64,000 nucleotides of DNA from Taeniopygia guttata (Eukaryota > Chordata > Aves > Passeriformes > Estrildidae). The DNA is taken from assembly GCF_048771995.1 (NCBI RefSeq), contig NC_133043.1, forward strand, positions 7,086,501 to 7,150,500, given 5' to 3'. Positions 50,602 through 61,900 of this stretch are shown in pieces; position 1 is the stretch's first letter, and the number at the start of each line of letters is the position of its first letter. The position numbers and the translations under genes are program-made. Below the pieces are notes generated by a model, which was given only the letters and a program-made list of their open reading frames with translations, was not told where the DNA came from and made no database searches.

Positions 50602-51505
50602 GAAGTCAAATTTCATCATCTCTCTCAACAGCCTTTCAAAACAGAGTCGTTGCTAACCTGCATCACTCCAACAGCAGCACCTCATGGGGTTTCTCATGAG
50701 GCAAATTTGTCCTCTCCAAAAAGGCCACACTGCATTGCAAGGGCACTGCCCTTTCCTCACAGGACCTTGCAGGGAAAAGGAAGATGGGCTCTGCTTTAGT
50801 TTATTTTTTTCTGTTTTCCCCCCTCTGAATCTTGGCACATTTGACTGAGCAATTCCCTTCCTAAACTGGAAACCCTTAATCCAAGAGAGCAGAGGAGTGT
50901 GGTAGGGAGAGGAATGTGGGGATGGGGGACTTCAGGGTTTGTTTGATGGGTTGGGTTTTTCATTTGGTGTTTTTCCCCCCAGGCTTCTCTGTGTTATCAG
51001 CACATGCCCAGCAGTGGTACTTGCTTAAGCAGCTATAATTTCCTCATTCCTTCTGCTGTAAACCTGCCCAGCATCTCAATGCTGCCATTTGATGTTTCCT
51101 CTGAAGTATGAGAGGCAGCAGCAGTGAATAAAATCATCCTTTATATTGGTGGACCTGCTAGTCAGGATTATGGGATAATCAATTCTTTATTTATCTCTGC
51201 CACCTCTTCCAAGGTCAGGATTTACACTGATTTTTTTTTTTTAAATTCCCCCCCCCCCCCTTTGGTAGATCTGTCTCTGCTTTAAAAAGCCTTGAGAGCA
51301 TGTTACAGCCAGTTTCACTTTGGAAGGTGCTGAATTTGAAGCAGCAGACTGAAAGCACAAAGATATTAATCCCCCAATTTCCATGCACTTATGCACTGGT
51401 TGTCAGCAGCCTCAAGAAATGCAAACCAGGCTGCTTTTTTTAAATGCTTGTGAGCATCAAGAGGCAGAGATGCTCTGCTGCCAGCCTAGAACCATCCCCC
51501 AGTGT
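50602..51505. other. Non-coding stretch
   Basis: No gene recognised. A T run followed by a C run (about 51231-51261) is a simple repeat. Confidence 0.45.
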
Positions 51506-51970
51506 AGTGGTTTGAGATTTTGTTAATTTTGAGATTTCTTGGTTCATGTATTCATGAGTGTGGTGGGTCTAGTGTTGGTTATTAGTGTATTCACTTTTTG
51601 TGGTGAGGTAGGATTAGGAGAAAGGTAAAGTAGGTTTAAAATTTTAAAAGGGTATCGAGAAAAATTTATTAATAATATATAAAGAGTAATAAGAATTAGA
51701 ATAAAACCTTTAGAATACTTATTTTCTCTTTATAACTTTTTAAAAATTGATAATGTAAAGAAACAAAACTTAAAATTTTAGTTTACTACTTTTAGAATAA
51801 TTTTTTTTTTCATTTATTTAGGGAGAGAAGGCTTTTCTATAAGGAAAGTAGTTATTTTGTGGGTTTTAATTTTTTATGAACAGTAGTTGTTTGTGGAAAT
51901 TTGTAATTGTGGATTTATTTTTTTTAATTTTCTAGAAGTTTTTTAATAGTTGTGTTTATGGGTTATGGTA
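51506..51970. repeat. AT-rich probable LTR-type element
   Basis: Composition drops sharply to AT-rich, beginning GTAGTGGTTTGAGATTTTG and including GTGAGGTAGGATTAGGAGAAAGG and a long A/T block with AATAAA near 51702. It resembles a dispersed passerine LTR-like repeat I remember, but there is no second copy in the window to compare. The edges are set by composition only. Confidence 0.4.
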
Positions 51971-52218
51971 ATTTACCCAGGGAACAGTCTGTGATACTTC
52001 ATCTCACTTGGGAAAAGATCTGTGGGATAAAGGCAATGACCCCATGGGGCTGTGTGTGCTACAGCCACCCTTGGGCTGCTGCATTGTTGGCCAAGGCTCT
52101 GTGACTTTGACTAGACAAGGATTGCAAGGAGGGATCAAAATTGGTCCTCTAGTTTTTGCAGGATTTGCTTTATTTTGATTATTTTTTAGTGCTTTGCAGT
52201 GGCTGCTGCTCACTGAGC

Positions 52219-52267
52219 TTTGTAGGACCCTAAGGGTCCTTTGTAGATCCTCCTAAGGTCCTACAAA
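52219..52267. repeat. Short perfect stem-loop
   Basis: TTTGTAGGACC (52219-52229) and its exact reverse complement GGTCCTACAAA (52257-52267) flank a 27-nt loop that contains further partial copies (AGGGTCCTTTGTAG). It may be part of the neighbouring AT-rich element. I see no gene for it to terminate. Confidence 0.6.
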
Positions 52268-53510
52268 AGGTCCTGCTAAAATGGGTTTAATTTGATTGAC
52301 AAAAATTTCTTCACTGTTGTTAGACAGTGAGTTGACAATGGCAAATAATCCATACAAAATCCCTCTGGATTAGTTCTGCATTTAGGATGCTGGCACTGTT
52401 GGCATTACTATTTATATTTTTACTTTTTTATGATGATTTTTCTTGCTGCAGAGAACTCAAGAGGCTGATGTTGTGAATGAGGCACCGAGTTGAGACTCGG
52501 GAGGTCTGTGTTCAGCTTCCAGCTCCCTTAATCCTTCTGTAAGCCTTATTGAAAAGGATTCAGCTCCTTTAAATTGCTTTTGCAAAAGCTCCAGGTCGAG
52601 CTGGAGCCTTGTGATCGGATCTGCAGAGAAAGGAGGGTTTAACACCTAATTGGGGGAAGTAGGGAACTCTTGGTTTTAACAGTCTCAGGCTGGAAATACC
52701 TGGCTGGGAGGCAGGAAAGCATTCCATGAGGAAAGCATTCCATGGAAAAGGGTCATTCTGGGGTGGTGATTCACTCCTCAGCCCTGACACAGCTGTTCCC
52801 ATATCTGCAGCCCCCCAAAAGCTCTGGTTCACCCACATGGTGATGGTTTCTGTTTTAGGGGTGTTGTTTGAAGAGGTGGCTGCTTTGTCTGGCAGCTAAG
52901 CTGAGGCAGAGTCACTGGGGAACTGGGTGAGTGCTTAAAGAGGAGTTTAAATCGTGACATTCAGTAGGGAAACTGCAGCAATAAATAAAATCTCGTGGGA
53001 AATCGAGTGATGACCTTCTCAGCAAGAAGAAATCAAATCTGCTCAGGAAATAAACTTGACAGGTTTGCATTTCCCTTTCCCAGAAAGGTGAGGATTACTT
53101 CAATTCCTCCTCCCTGGCAAAGTCCTCGGCTGTTCACTGGGGCTGTGCAGGAGCCTTTTGGGTACTTGGAGTTTCCCCCAGCTGTGGGGAATCCCCAGAA
53201 CAGCAGTGCTCATCCCAAGGGGGAAGGAGGAGCAGCTCTGATGCTCTCCCTGCAGCTCTCACTGTGAACAAGGGACAAGAGCCAAGAGACAAAGGCTGAA
53301 GTGAGCCAACTGGGCTGTCAGTCTTCCCAAGAGCAGCCAAAGGGGAAGGGAAAGAAGGTCCAGATTGTGTGATGATGCTGACTGAGGCTCTTCCTGTGTC
53401 TGCTGGTTCCTGGAGGAAGGAACTGGGTCTCTGCCAGGGTTTGATTCATCTCTTTATCTGCAGCTCCCTCTGGGCTGTGCTCTGCATGTGGGTGAATTCC
53501 CAGTGAGATG

Positions 53511-53567
53511 GGGACACCTGGAATCCTGTGGGACACCTGGAATCCTGTGGGACACCTGGAATCCTGT
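53511..53567. repeat. 19-bp tandem repeat, three copies
   Basis: Three identical head-to-tail units GGGACACCTGGAATCCTGT. No coding context. Confidence 0.97.
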
Positions 53568-53782
53568 CCCCACAGGAGTCAGTAAATTCTTATCACCCAT
53601 AACTGATGGCACCCATAAAAGAGCAGAAGGAAGAGAAGGCACTGCCTGCAATGTGGGGGTAGTAATGGGGGTATCTGGAAATGGGGTGGTTTTCCTTAGA
53701 CACTATTAAGGCTACAAAGAAATCTGTCCTTTCCTTGCCCTCTGCAGAGGAACCAGACCTTCCCCTGCACAGGGCCCAGGTC

Positions 53783-54358
53783 TGTTGGGACCCTGGATGC
53801 TGAGAATTTTAGATTTTCTGTGCTGACTGGCTCTGACCCACAGGAGAACACTGCATTTCACCTGAGGCCATGGAGAAGCTTCCAAAATGGAATGACAGAA
53901 CTGGGATTGTGGGGGTGGAGTTTGAATAGAAGTGTGTGATATCACAGGGTGGAAAACTTAGAGTTTAAGGGTTAAGAATATAGTAATATATATGAAGCAA
54001 GATGGAGGTTTTAGGGCAGAGGCTGCTCCTTCTTCTTCACCTTCTTCTCCATGGGTTTGGGTGGTTTTTTGTAGTTGGATAAAAAAGTCCACAATGCAGG
54101 GCACGGGTGGTTGGTTATTGGGTTGAAAGTGAAAATAATTGAGGTGACATTTCTTAATTGGACATTTTATCTTTAATAGGCCTTGTAGAGAGAGAGAGGG
54201 AGCTCCATTTTTAGTTTGTTAGAGTGAAGTGCTGTAGAACTCAGGGTTTGTGAGACTGTGACATGGATAAGAATTAATAAATATCTGAGTCCAAACCAGA
54301 AATTCCATCTTGTGCATTTAATCCTGATGGTGGCAAAAAAAGAAGCAAAGATTCTGCA
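53783..54358 (+). repeat. Solo LTR, family A copy 3
   Basis: Starts TGTTGGGA, ends TTCTGCA, and has the AATAAA of the family near 54278. The 6 bases before (53777-53782) and after (54359-54364) are both CAGGTC, a perfect target-site duplication, so the ends are well fixed and the insertion is a solo LTR. It shares GAATGACAGAACTGGGATTG, GAATATAGTAATATAT, TTCTTCTTCACC and GTAGAACTCAGGGTTTGTGA with copies 1 and 2. Together with the reversed copy at 50026-50597 it forms a 3.2-kb-spaced inverted pair. Confidence 0.9.
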
Positions 54359-54364
54359 CAGGTC

Positions 54365-57300
54365 CTGTCTCCCTTTGGTTTCTGTGGCACTGCAAGAGCA
54401 CAGGGAGGGCTGGAGGGATGTCCCTAAAGGGCCACATCTGTCCCTGCTCCTTGTATGGCAGCTCTGGATTTTCTGTTTGCTCCTGCTGCTGGGTTATGAT
54501 GAGCTGGGCAGTGGGGACAGGTCTTGCATCACTGGTGACTCAACATCCCACTGAGTCATGGGATTCATATTCCAGAGTGAATTAGCAGGTGGATAGGAGT
54601 GTGTGCACAGGCCAGGAGAAAGTTATTCAGCAGTGAGTTGTAAAGGAAGTGATCTCATTAGCAGAGTGGTGTAAACATTGTTTTCACATTTGGGGAACTA
54701 CTGAAGTATTTCTGTAGGCCTGAAGGAAATGTCTGCAGGAGAATAAAAATATAAAATTAATTGCAAGGCATTTGCAATTAAAGGTCTTCTACTGTGACAT
54801 ACAGCAATCCCGATCTGTGATTGCAATGATTATCAGTGCAAGTTACTAAAATAGCTTCAATGTAAAAATAAATTGCATTTATCATGGAGGGAACACTACA
54901 TTTGGCTGGAGAAGATAAAAGTGTCCATGTTTGATATACATCAACTGCAATTCTTGAAACATTTTTGAGGACCACTCAAGATTTAGAGTGCTTGAAATGC
55001 TGCTCCTCCATTACAAGTATTTCTACGAAGGCTTGTGCAGCTTGGAGTTCGTATGTGTGTAAAATTCTTTGGTGGTTTGTGCCCCTGTGACTCACATTTG
55101 AGTCATCAACCTGAGAATCTGCTTAAGTTTTGAGGAGAGATCAGATTGTTATCTTTTACAGAAGCCCTGGTGGCCTGATGAAGTGAGGTCATCAGTGAGA
55201 ATGTGCTCAATCCTGAGAGGATGTGTTATCCTTTTGGGTTCATTACTCCATCCTCAGAGCATGTCACCCTATTTTTCCGAGCTGAATGTGCTTCTTATTA
55301 AATTTAATCTCCTTAAAATGTTTGTTTTGTATTCCTGCCCCTCATAGGGGTGTTGCATTGTGCCATTTGTACTTTTGCTAATTTGCTGTCCCATCCTTAA
55401 TCTCTCTTTTTACTCAGCCTCTGAATTTGGGAAACAAGTCTTTCAAATATTATGTGGTTAAGAAAATGAGTTGGTCTCCACAGATTCATCTCTTCTTGCA
55501 AAGCCCCAGCTTTGCTCCAGAGGACACATTCTGCTGATAAACAACTGCCTGTGGCACCCCAGGCTAAGCTGAGCAGGTCTCAGCTGCTGTCACCTCCTCA
55601 CTGGCTGTGATTTTGATCTGTGGGACTCTGTGACAGCTGTCACCTGTATTTAGGTCCCTCACTTGATTTGTGTCCCTGCTGCTGTATTGATGGAGCTGGT
55701 CCATGGCTCTTTCTGAGGAGACAACCATGGAAGCTTAGGGACAGGTTTGAGCTTGGAAGTGGCACTAAAAGGATCCATGACCAGGGAGAGATGATTTTGT
55801 TGGGAAGGGCCAGGTAGGGGAAGTTTGCTGGAAGAGTCTTGGACGTGGCTGAACAAAAACCTAGCAGAAAATGGGAGCAGGTTCTGGGAAGTCAAGTGAT
55901 TGTTCCGCCTACATTGTGATTGCTGTTTTCATGACCTTTGCTCCTGTTTACTTGCTGAGGATTGATGTTGTGATTTTTTTATTACTGTGTTTTTGAAAGT
56001 GATCTGATAAAGATTATTTTTTTCTTTGGTGTAGTAATTACTTCATACCTTGTAGAACACTTGCAGATAAATGCTTACAAAGTCATAATGTGAGGAAGTG
56101 ATTTTGATCTCTAGTGACTAATGTGATGAATAATTATTTTTTTCCTTGTACACAAGTCAGCACAGACATGATGATGCTGTGTTATAAAGAATTGTAAACA
56201 CAGGTGTTTTTCCTGCATTTCAGGGTATGATTAATATTAGATAGGCTTGGATTGGAAGGGACATTAGAGCTGCAGGCTCTCTCACCCACCTGGCCTGTCC
56301 TGCTGGCATCTCTGCAGGTCACTGGATGGGGACAGGGGCAATAAGAGGCACAAGGCAAACTCTGGAGGAGCCAGAGGTCTTTGACCTGTCCTTTGCAGCA
56401 TGTCTGAGGTGTGCCCATGAGCCAGATGTCCCCACTGCCCTTGTTGGAGAGCAGAGCCCGTGGAGACACAAAGGGGATGGCTCTGGTGGTCAGCAGAGGT
56501 GGCAGTTCCTCCCTGGAGCCCACTGATTTTGGAGTATGCTCTTATTTTAAAATTCCTTTTTTTCCTGTGGAAATATCCCCTCTGCCTCTCACACTGTCAA
56601 CAGAGCGATTGTATTACATGAACCTCTGTGTGGAGTGAGGAAATGTTCGAGTTCCCCCCGATCTTCTCACACTCACTGCACAAAGAGCAGCTTTAGCTGT
56701 CTGAGTGCTCTGTGTTAGCCCCTCACAGCAATGTAAGATACATCTGCTGCACAAGATGTTTAAACAAACATTAGTGGCTCTGCAGGAAACCTGACACAGC
56801 CCGGTAGCTGTATCAACACCAGGATAAAAAGGAAAGTGATGCAAACAACAAAAATAGGATGTATCTGAAATTCCTTCATAGATGGGCTGCAGCCCAGTCA
56901 GCTGGAGCTTTGTGGAATGAGCTGTGCAGCAGAAAGCCACGGGAGGAAGTGCTGTGGTTTTAGGATCATGTTGCAGGAAGTCTTTAAGCAGATGAAGCTG
57001 CTTTGATGGTGCCTTTCCAGGGAAGAGCTGTTCTCCAGCCTCCATCAGAGCTTGCAATCTCAATCCCTTCTTCATGCTGAGTTACTGGCCTTTGTTTTAG
57101 TCCCCCTTTTTCCCCCCACTGTCTTGTACACACAGGGGTGAAAGCATGGCTGGGCTTTATTCAGCTGCTCTCAGCTGGTCCTGAGAAACACGAGAAAGAT
57201 TCATTACACCACGAGGATCCTGCAGACCACAAACTATTTGATGAGTAGGTAAAAGACTCAAACTGTGAAGCAAAACTTCAATTTTCCTTCCCTGCTTTGT

Positions 57301-58290
57301 TTTAGTGAGACAGCCTATGCCTGTAAGGAGAACTTCTGTCCCTTCCAAAATTCAAAATTTTCAAAATTCAATGGCTTTTCAAAAATCTGTATTTTCATGA
57401 GCAGTGGATATTTTTCCAAATGTGTATGAATATTTCACCTTGACTCCTCAGCAGTTACTGGTGGCCACTTGCCCTGCATTCCTCTGTTTCACCCACCTGC
57501 AAATGTCTCCTCTCTGGGTGTTTCACACTCCAGGCAAGGGGAGCAGCCATCCCTAGCACAGGAACTCTCAGGAGTTTACATCTCCAATGTGCTATAGCAC
57601 TCAACATGCTGCCTAGGCTTTTAATTACATCTTGGTGATTAGCAGTCCAGAAAATCACTTGAAACCAATTAAATAATGTGCACCTAGCTGAAGACTGCTG
57701 CAGGCTCTGGGGGCTGTTTCAGAGCAGTCACCGTTTATTGGGGTTTAAACAGTCCCTCTCCCCCTCCCTGTAAATTATTTACCTACTTCATTATTTTCCA
57801 ACTCCACCAGTAATTGGTTTTTATGGGTTTAGTAAAGCTGTTATCATTAGTGGCAGCAGTAAAATTTTCTCCTCTATGTATATGCTCCATCCCATGTCTG
57901 GGTCGACACCCTAAAGTGAGCTGTGGCTTTTCTGACCCCTGAATCACTGCCTGATTTTAATGCTCTCATGCAGAAGTACCACAGGTTCTGGTGCCCAACC
58001 TCCCCCTGAGTAAATCAGCCCTACAGCCCAATCTGGCCTTGGAATGGAGCAGCAGTGGATGATGCACATGAGGTCATCACTATTAAATATCCAAACCTCT
58101 CCAGGAGTAGGCAATGGGATTGAGAAAGGCTGAGAGCAAAAGGTGCTTTTCTCTTCCAATTTTTTAAATATGTAAACACTTTTGCATGAAAAAACGTCCC
58201 TGCAGGGGCAGATGTCCCTGTCACTAACGAAGGGGGCTGAGAGCAGCTGGAATGCCCAAGAGGAGCCTTTCCTCCCACCCTGCAGCTCCC
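54365..58290. other. Non-coding stretch upstream of the MROH-like gene
   Basis: No gene recognised. The stretch near 56240-56290 slightly resembles a CR1 end (TTGGAAGGGACATTAGAGCT), but too weakly to call. A promoter or 5' untranslated exon of the MROH-like gene could lie in the GC-richer right part. Confidence 0.4.
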
Positions 58291-58416
58291 ACCAAAAGCC
58301 TCCTCTCTGCATGTTTCTCAAGAATCCTCTTGCTTCCCTCAGATAGGGAAATGCCACACCAGAACACTTCCCTCTGCATCAAGGTGAGTGCTGGCTGAGC
58401 TCCAGGATCTCCAGTC
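58291..58416 (+). pseudogene. Partial duplicate of MROH-like exon 5
   Basis: A copy of the 3' 93 bp of exon 5 (60186-60278) plus its splice donor and the first 30 or so bases of the intron, with only a handful of mismatches. It reads KSLLSACFSRILLLPSDREM and onward without a stop up to a GTGAGT donor at 58384. The first 28 bp of the exon are missing and replaced by unrelated text after a possible acceptor at 58285. It ends in phase 0, while exon 1 of the gene begins one base before its ATG, so it cannot join that exon as coding sequence in frame. It is best read as a relic of local or tandem duplication, and could serve only as a 5' untranslated exon. Confidence 0.85.
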
Positions 58417-58931
58417 TAAGGACCCTTAGAGCTTCATCCTGGTGGTTGCCATCCTCCCCATCACTCCTGCAGGGGCTGGGCTCTGAACAGGGGCTCTGGG
58501 ATGCACTGCAGGGCACCAGGGATGTCCCGAGGGGACATAAGGGTAAAGTGGGGTCTGAAGGCACCCTGAGAGCACCCAGGTGCCCAGGGCTATGCCAGGC
58601 CTGTGCCCTGGGGGACACCCAGCCCTTCCCTGCCCGGGTGGGTTGCGGGACCTGCTGCTGGAGGCAGATCCCATGTCAACAAGCACTGGGACTAGAAGCA
58701 GGTGCTGTGTCACAGTGGGGCTCTTTGTGACATCCCCCTGCAGCAGGTGTGGTCAGCATGGCTGCTGCCCACAGTGCAGGGTGACAGGCAGGAGCCTGGA
58801 AGTGACACGGAGCCCCCGAGTGCAGCCCATGTCTTGCCCCACCACCCCTGGCAGCCCTGTGGGGCTGAAGTGTTTTGCCAAAGCTTCCCACGACACCAGC
58901 CCAGGATCCCCCATACTGCCTATCCCACAGG

Positions 58932-61900
58932 ATGGAGAAGACACCCCTTGCCACCCCCAGGGAGGCCTGGGAGGAGGACAGCTCTTCCCAGGAGAGCAAC
59001 TGGTCACAGATGGTCTCCTTCTACGACAGAACCACGATGCAGCCACTGCAGCTCGGTGAGGGAGGGGTCCCGTGGGGCTGGACAGGGCTGGGGCTCAGCA
59101 GCACACCCTGCACGATGCCAGGGTCGTGCTTTCCTGGCACAATGACAGCAGCAGTCCTGGGGGACAGGCAGGATGTCACCTGAATGCCAGGGTGGCTTGG
59201 GGCTGGATGCCAGCCCTAGCAGAGCCTCTCCCAAGAAAAAAACAGAGCAGAGGGGCTCCAGGGCGTGGGCAGTGAGAAGCAGTGGAACTCTGGACCTTTC
59301 CTGCCCGTATCCCAGTGTGTTCCTCAGCCCAGGGCACTGGGGCTTTCCCAGCTCCTCTGCCCGTCACCTCCAGCCCCCAGCTGCTCAGGAGAAAAGCTGT
59401 GCCAGGGGTGTGGGCACAGGGCTGGCTGCAGGGTAGGTGCCCTTGGCTCTCTCCTGTGCCCAGAGCCTCTGCAGCCCCCCTGCCCTTCCCTTCTGACAGA
59501 TGCCAGCTGGTTGCCTATATACAAAGAATCAGAGGACGCCGTGAATTTCATCCTGGCCTTTGTCAGCAGCCTTGACAAGGTACCTGTGGCCAGCTGGACA
59601 GTGGCTGGGCTGGCATTTGCTGGGCTGGCTGGGCAGAGCTGCCTTTCTCACAGGGCACTGCACTCCCAGTGCTCCAGTCCCACTGGCTGTGTCCATCCTC
59701 CCACCAACACTCCCTGTTTGTGTCTCTGCCAGGACACCCACAAGTTCACATTTCTGAAGAGCACCTATGTCATGTGCAAAACTGCCTTAAAACGTGGCTT
59801 GACCCAGGGCCTGGATTTATTCTGCCAAACATGTGAAGTGGTAGAGAATATCAAGGTGAGGGGATGGGCACATCCCATCTGGTGTTCTGGGGATGGGCAC
59901 AAGCACCCCTGGCACTGGCACCCTGTGTGGACAGGGCTTGGGTGGGTCAGGGACTGGGTGCTGCCAGGTCTCATCCTGGTTATGCTCTGCAGGACCTCCT
60001 GGAAAAGGAGCCAAGGGACTGGCTGTCCTCACAGTTACGGTATCTTGCCATGATTACCATCGAAGAATTAAGGTGGGGCCCTGCCCCAGAGCTCTGAGGC
60101 CACCTGCACGAGGCCTCCCAGCACCAGTGTCCAACTGGCTCTCCTCTGTCCTTGCAGCTTGGTGGAGAATGTGCTGCAGGGCAAAACCAAAAGCCTCCTC
60201 TCTGCATGTTTCTCAAGTGTCCTCTTGCTTCCCTCAGAAAGGGAAATGCCAAACCAGAACATGTCCCTCTACATCAAGGTGAGTGCTGGCTGAGCTCCAG
60301 GAGCCTCCAGTCCCTCCGGGCTGCTCCCTGCTCACCCTGTGCTGGCCCATGACCTGAGATCCAAGGCAGGCTGAGGTCTTGATGTTGCTTTCCCACCCTG
60401 GTGGCTCTGTCCCCTTCCCACGAGCCTGGTTGCTCTGTCCCCAGCACTTGGTGTATCCCTGTGTCTCTCCTGGGCAGTTCAGGTGTCCTCCTCAGGCACT
60501 GAGAACTCAGATCAGTCTCCTGGGCATAGGGAAAGAACAGAAGAATGACAGGCTGTCACTGCAGGCCCCCAGCCTGTAATAATTAACATTGACAGGTAAC
60601 AATTAGCATTGACTCCAGGATTCCAGAAGGCTGATCAATCACTTTTCTGTCCTATCTTATTAAGAAACCCATCGCCCTTACTGACAGTCACGATACAGGC
60701 GGACCCACTGGTCCTTCAATCCAAACACCATCACTGGAGGCCAATTAAGAAATCACCTTTTGATAAACAAATTTCCATGACACATTCCACATGTGCACAA
60801 CAAGGGGTGCAGCAAGTGAAGATAAGAATTGTTTCTCATTCTTTTCTTTGATCTTCTCACAGCCCTCCCCAGGACAATGCCTGGGAGTCTCTGTGCCTCT
60901 CTCTGTGGCCAGAGAGCTGCTGCCACAACAGGCACTGCTCTCTGTTGTGTTTGCAGACCCTGAAAGCCATGGACACAATGCTGAGGACAGTGGTGCTCAG
61001 CTTTCCTGCCTCCAGCGTCAGCAAGGAGCTGCAGGACATCTTTGAGGTGTGGCACAAGCAGAGTGGGGGTTCTGGGGCTGTTCCTCACCCTGGAGGGGAC
61101 AAGTTGCCCAGTCCAGTGCAGAGCATGGTGTGGGGAGGGGAAGCAGAGGCTGGCACCAGGCTCCTCTGAAGCACAGTGGCTGCAGAAGGTGTCACCTGCC
61201 TGGCCAAAAAGTTGTCCTGGGACTTTTGTCCAGGCTTGTAAGGGACCCCAGGGACAGGCAGCCCACTGCAGGCTTTGTGTGAGGCCAGAGGAAGCCATGA
61301 GGGATGGTACAAGTCTGGCGCAGGAGCAGAGCTGTGTTTGCTCTGGGTGCTCACCAGCGGCTTCTCTCACCCCAGTTGTTGCTGGACTACACCAGATCCA
61401 AGAGAGAAGCTGTGAGGGAGAGGGCTATGGGGAGGATTTGTGTCCTGACCAGTTTGCTGTCCAGGTATTCCACTCTGAAGGTAAGGACCACACACCCTCC
61501 AACCAGCCCATGCCCCCCTCCCTGCCACTCTCCGTGCCAGGGCTGCTGCCCAGCTGGTTGCTCCAAGAGATGGGGCCATGGAGCCCTGCAAAGCCCAGAT
61601 TCACCAGGAATCCAACCCTGGGCACACTCTTGGGTACAGGTTCAGCACCAACACCCTTCTCTTAGCCCTTCTTCTCATGCCTCCCTCATCCAGCCCTCTG
61701 TCAACTTCGGAAGAGACAGTTCTGGACCTGTGTGCCCTGAAGACATCTCAGTCCCAGCCATGGGAAGGCTGGTGGGACGTCTCATTATTTTCCGCTATTC
61801 CGAGGAACAAACAAGATATACAGCTTTCCAGGCCCTCTCTTCCCTCGCTGAATTCCTCTGTAAGTAAAAGAGCAAGAGCAGCTGTGGCCTTCATCCCTCT

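Larger units (their letters stand above)
51971..53776. other. Non-coding stretch
   Basis: No gene recognised. Contains a stem-loop (52219-52267), a two-copy AGGAAAGCATTCCATG repeat near 52715-52745 and a 19-bp triplet repeat (53511-53567). Confidence 0.4.

Noticed and set aside
52478-52550. Possible tRNA-like text (GAGACTCGGGAGGTCTGTGTTCAGC)
   Set aside because: No cloverleaf arms or proper T-loop/acceptor pairing could be found by eye.
56240-56290. Possible CR1 end (TTGGAAGGGACATTAGAGCT)
   Set aside because: Only a short resemblance, and the following sequence does not continue as CR1.
59265-60053. 262-residue plus-strand frame read as one exon
   Set aside because: Contains exons 2, 3 and part of 4 of the MROH-like gene joined through readable introns. 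Consensus AG/GT sites and phase fit show it is split.
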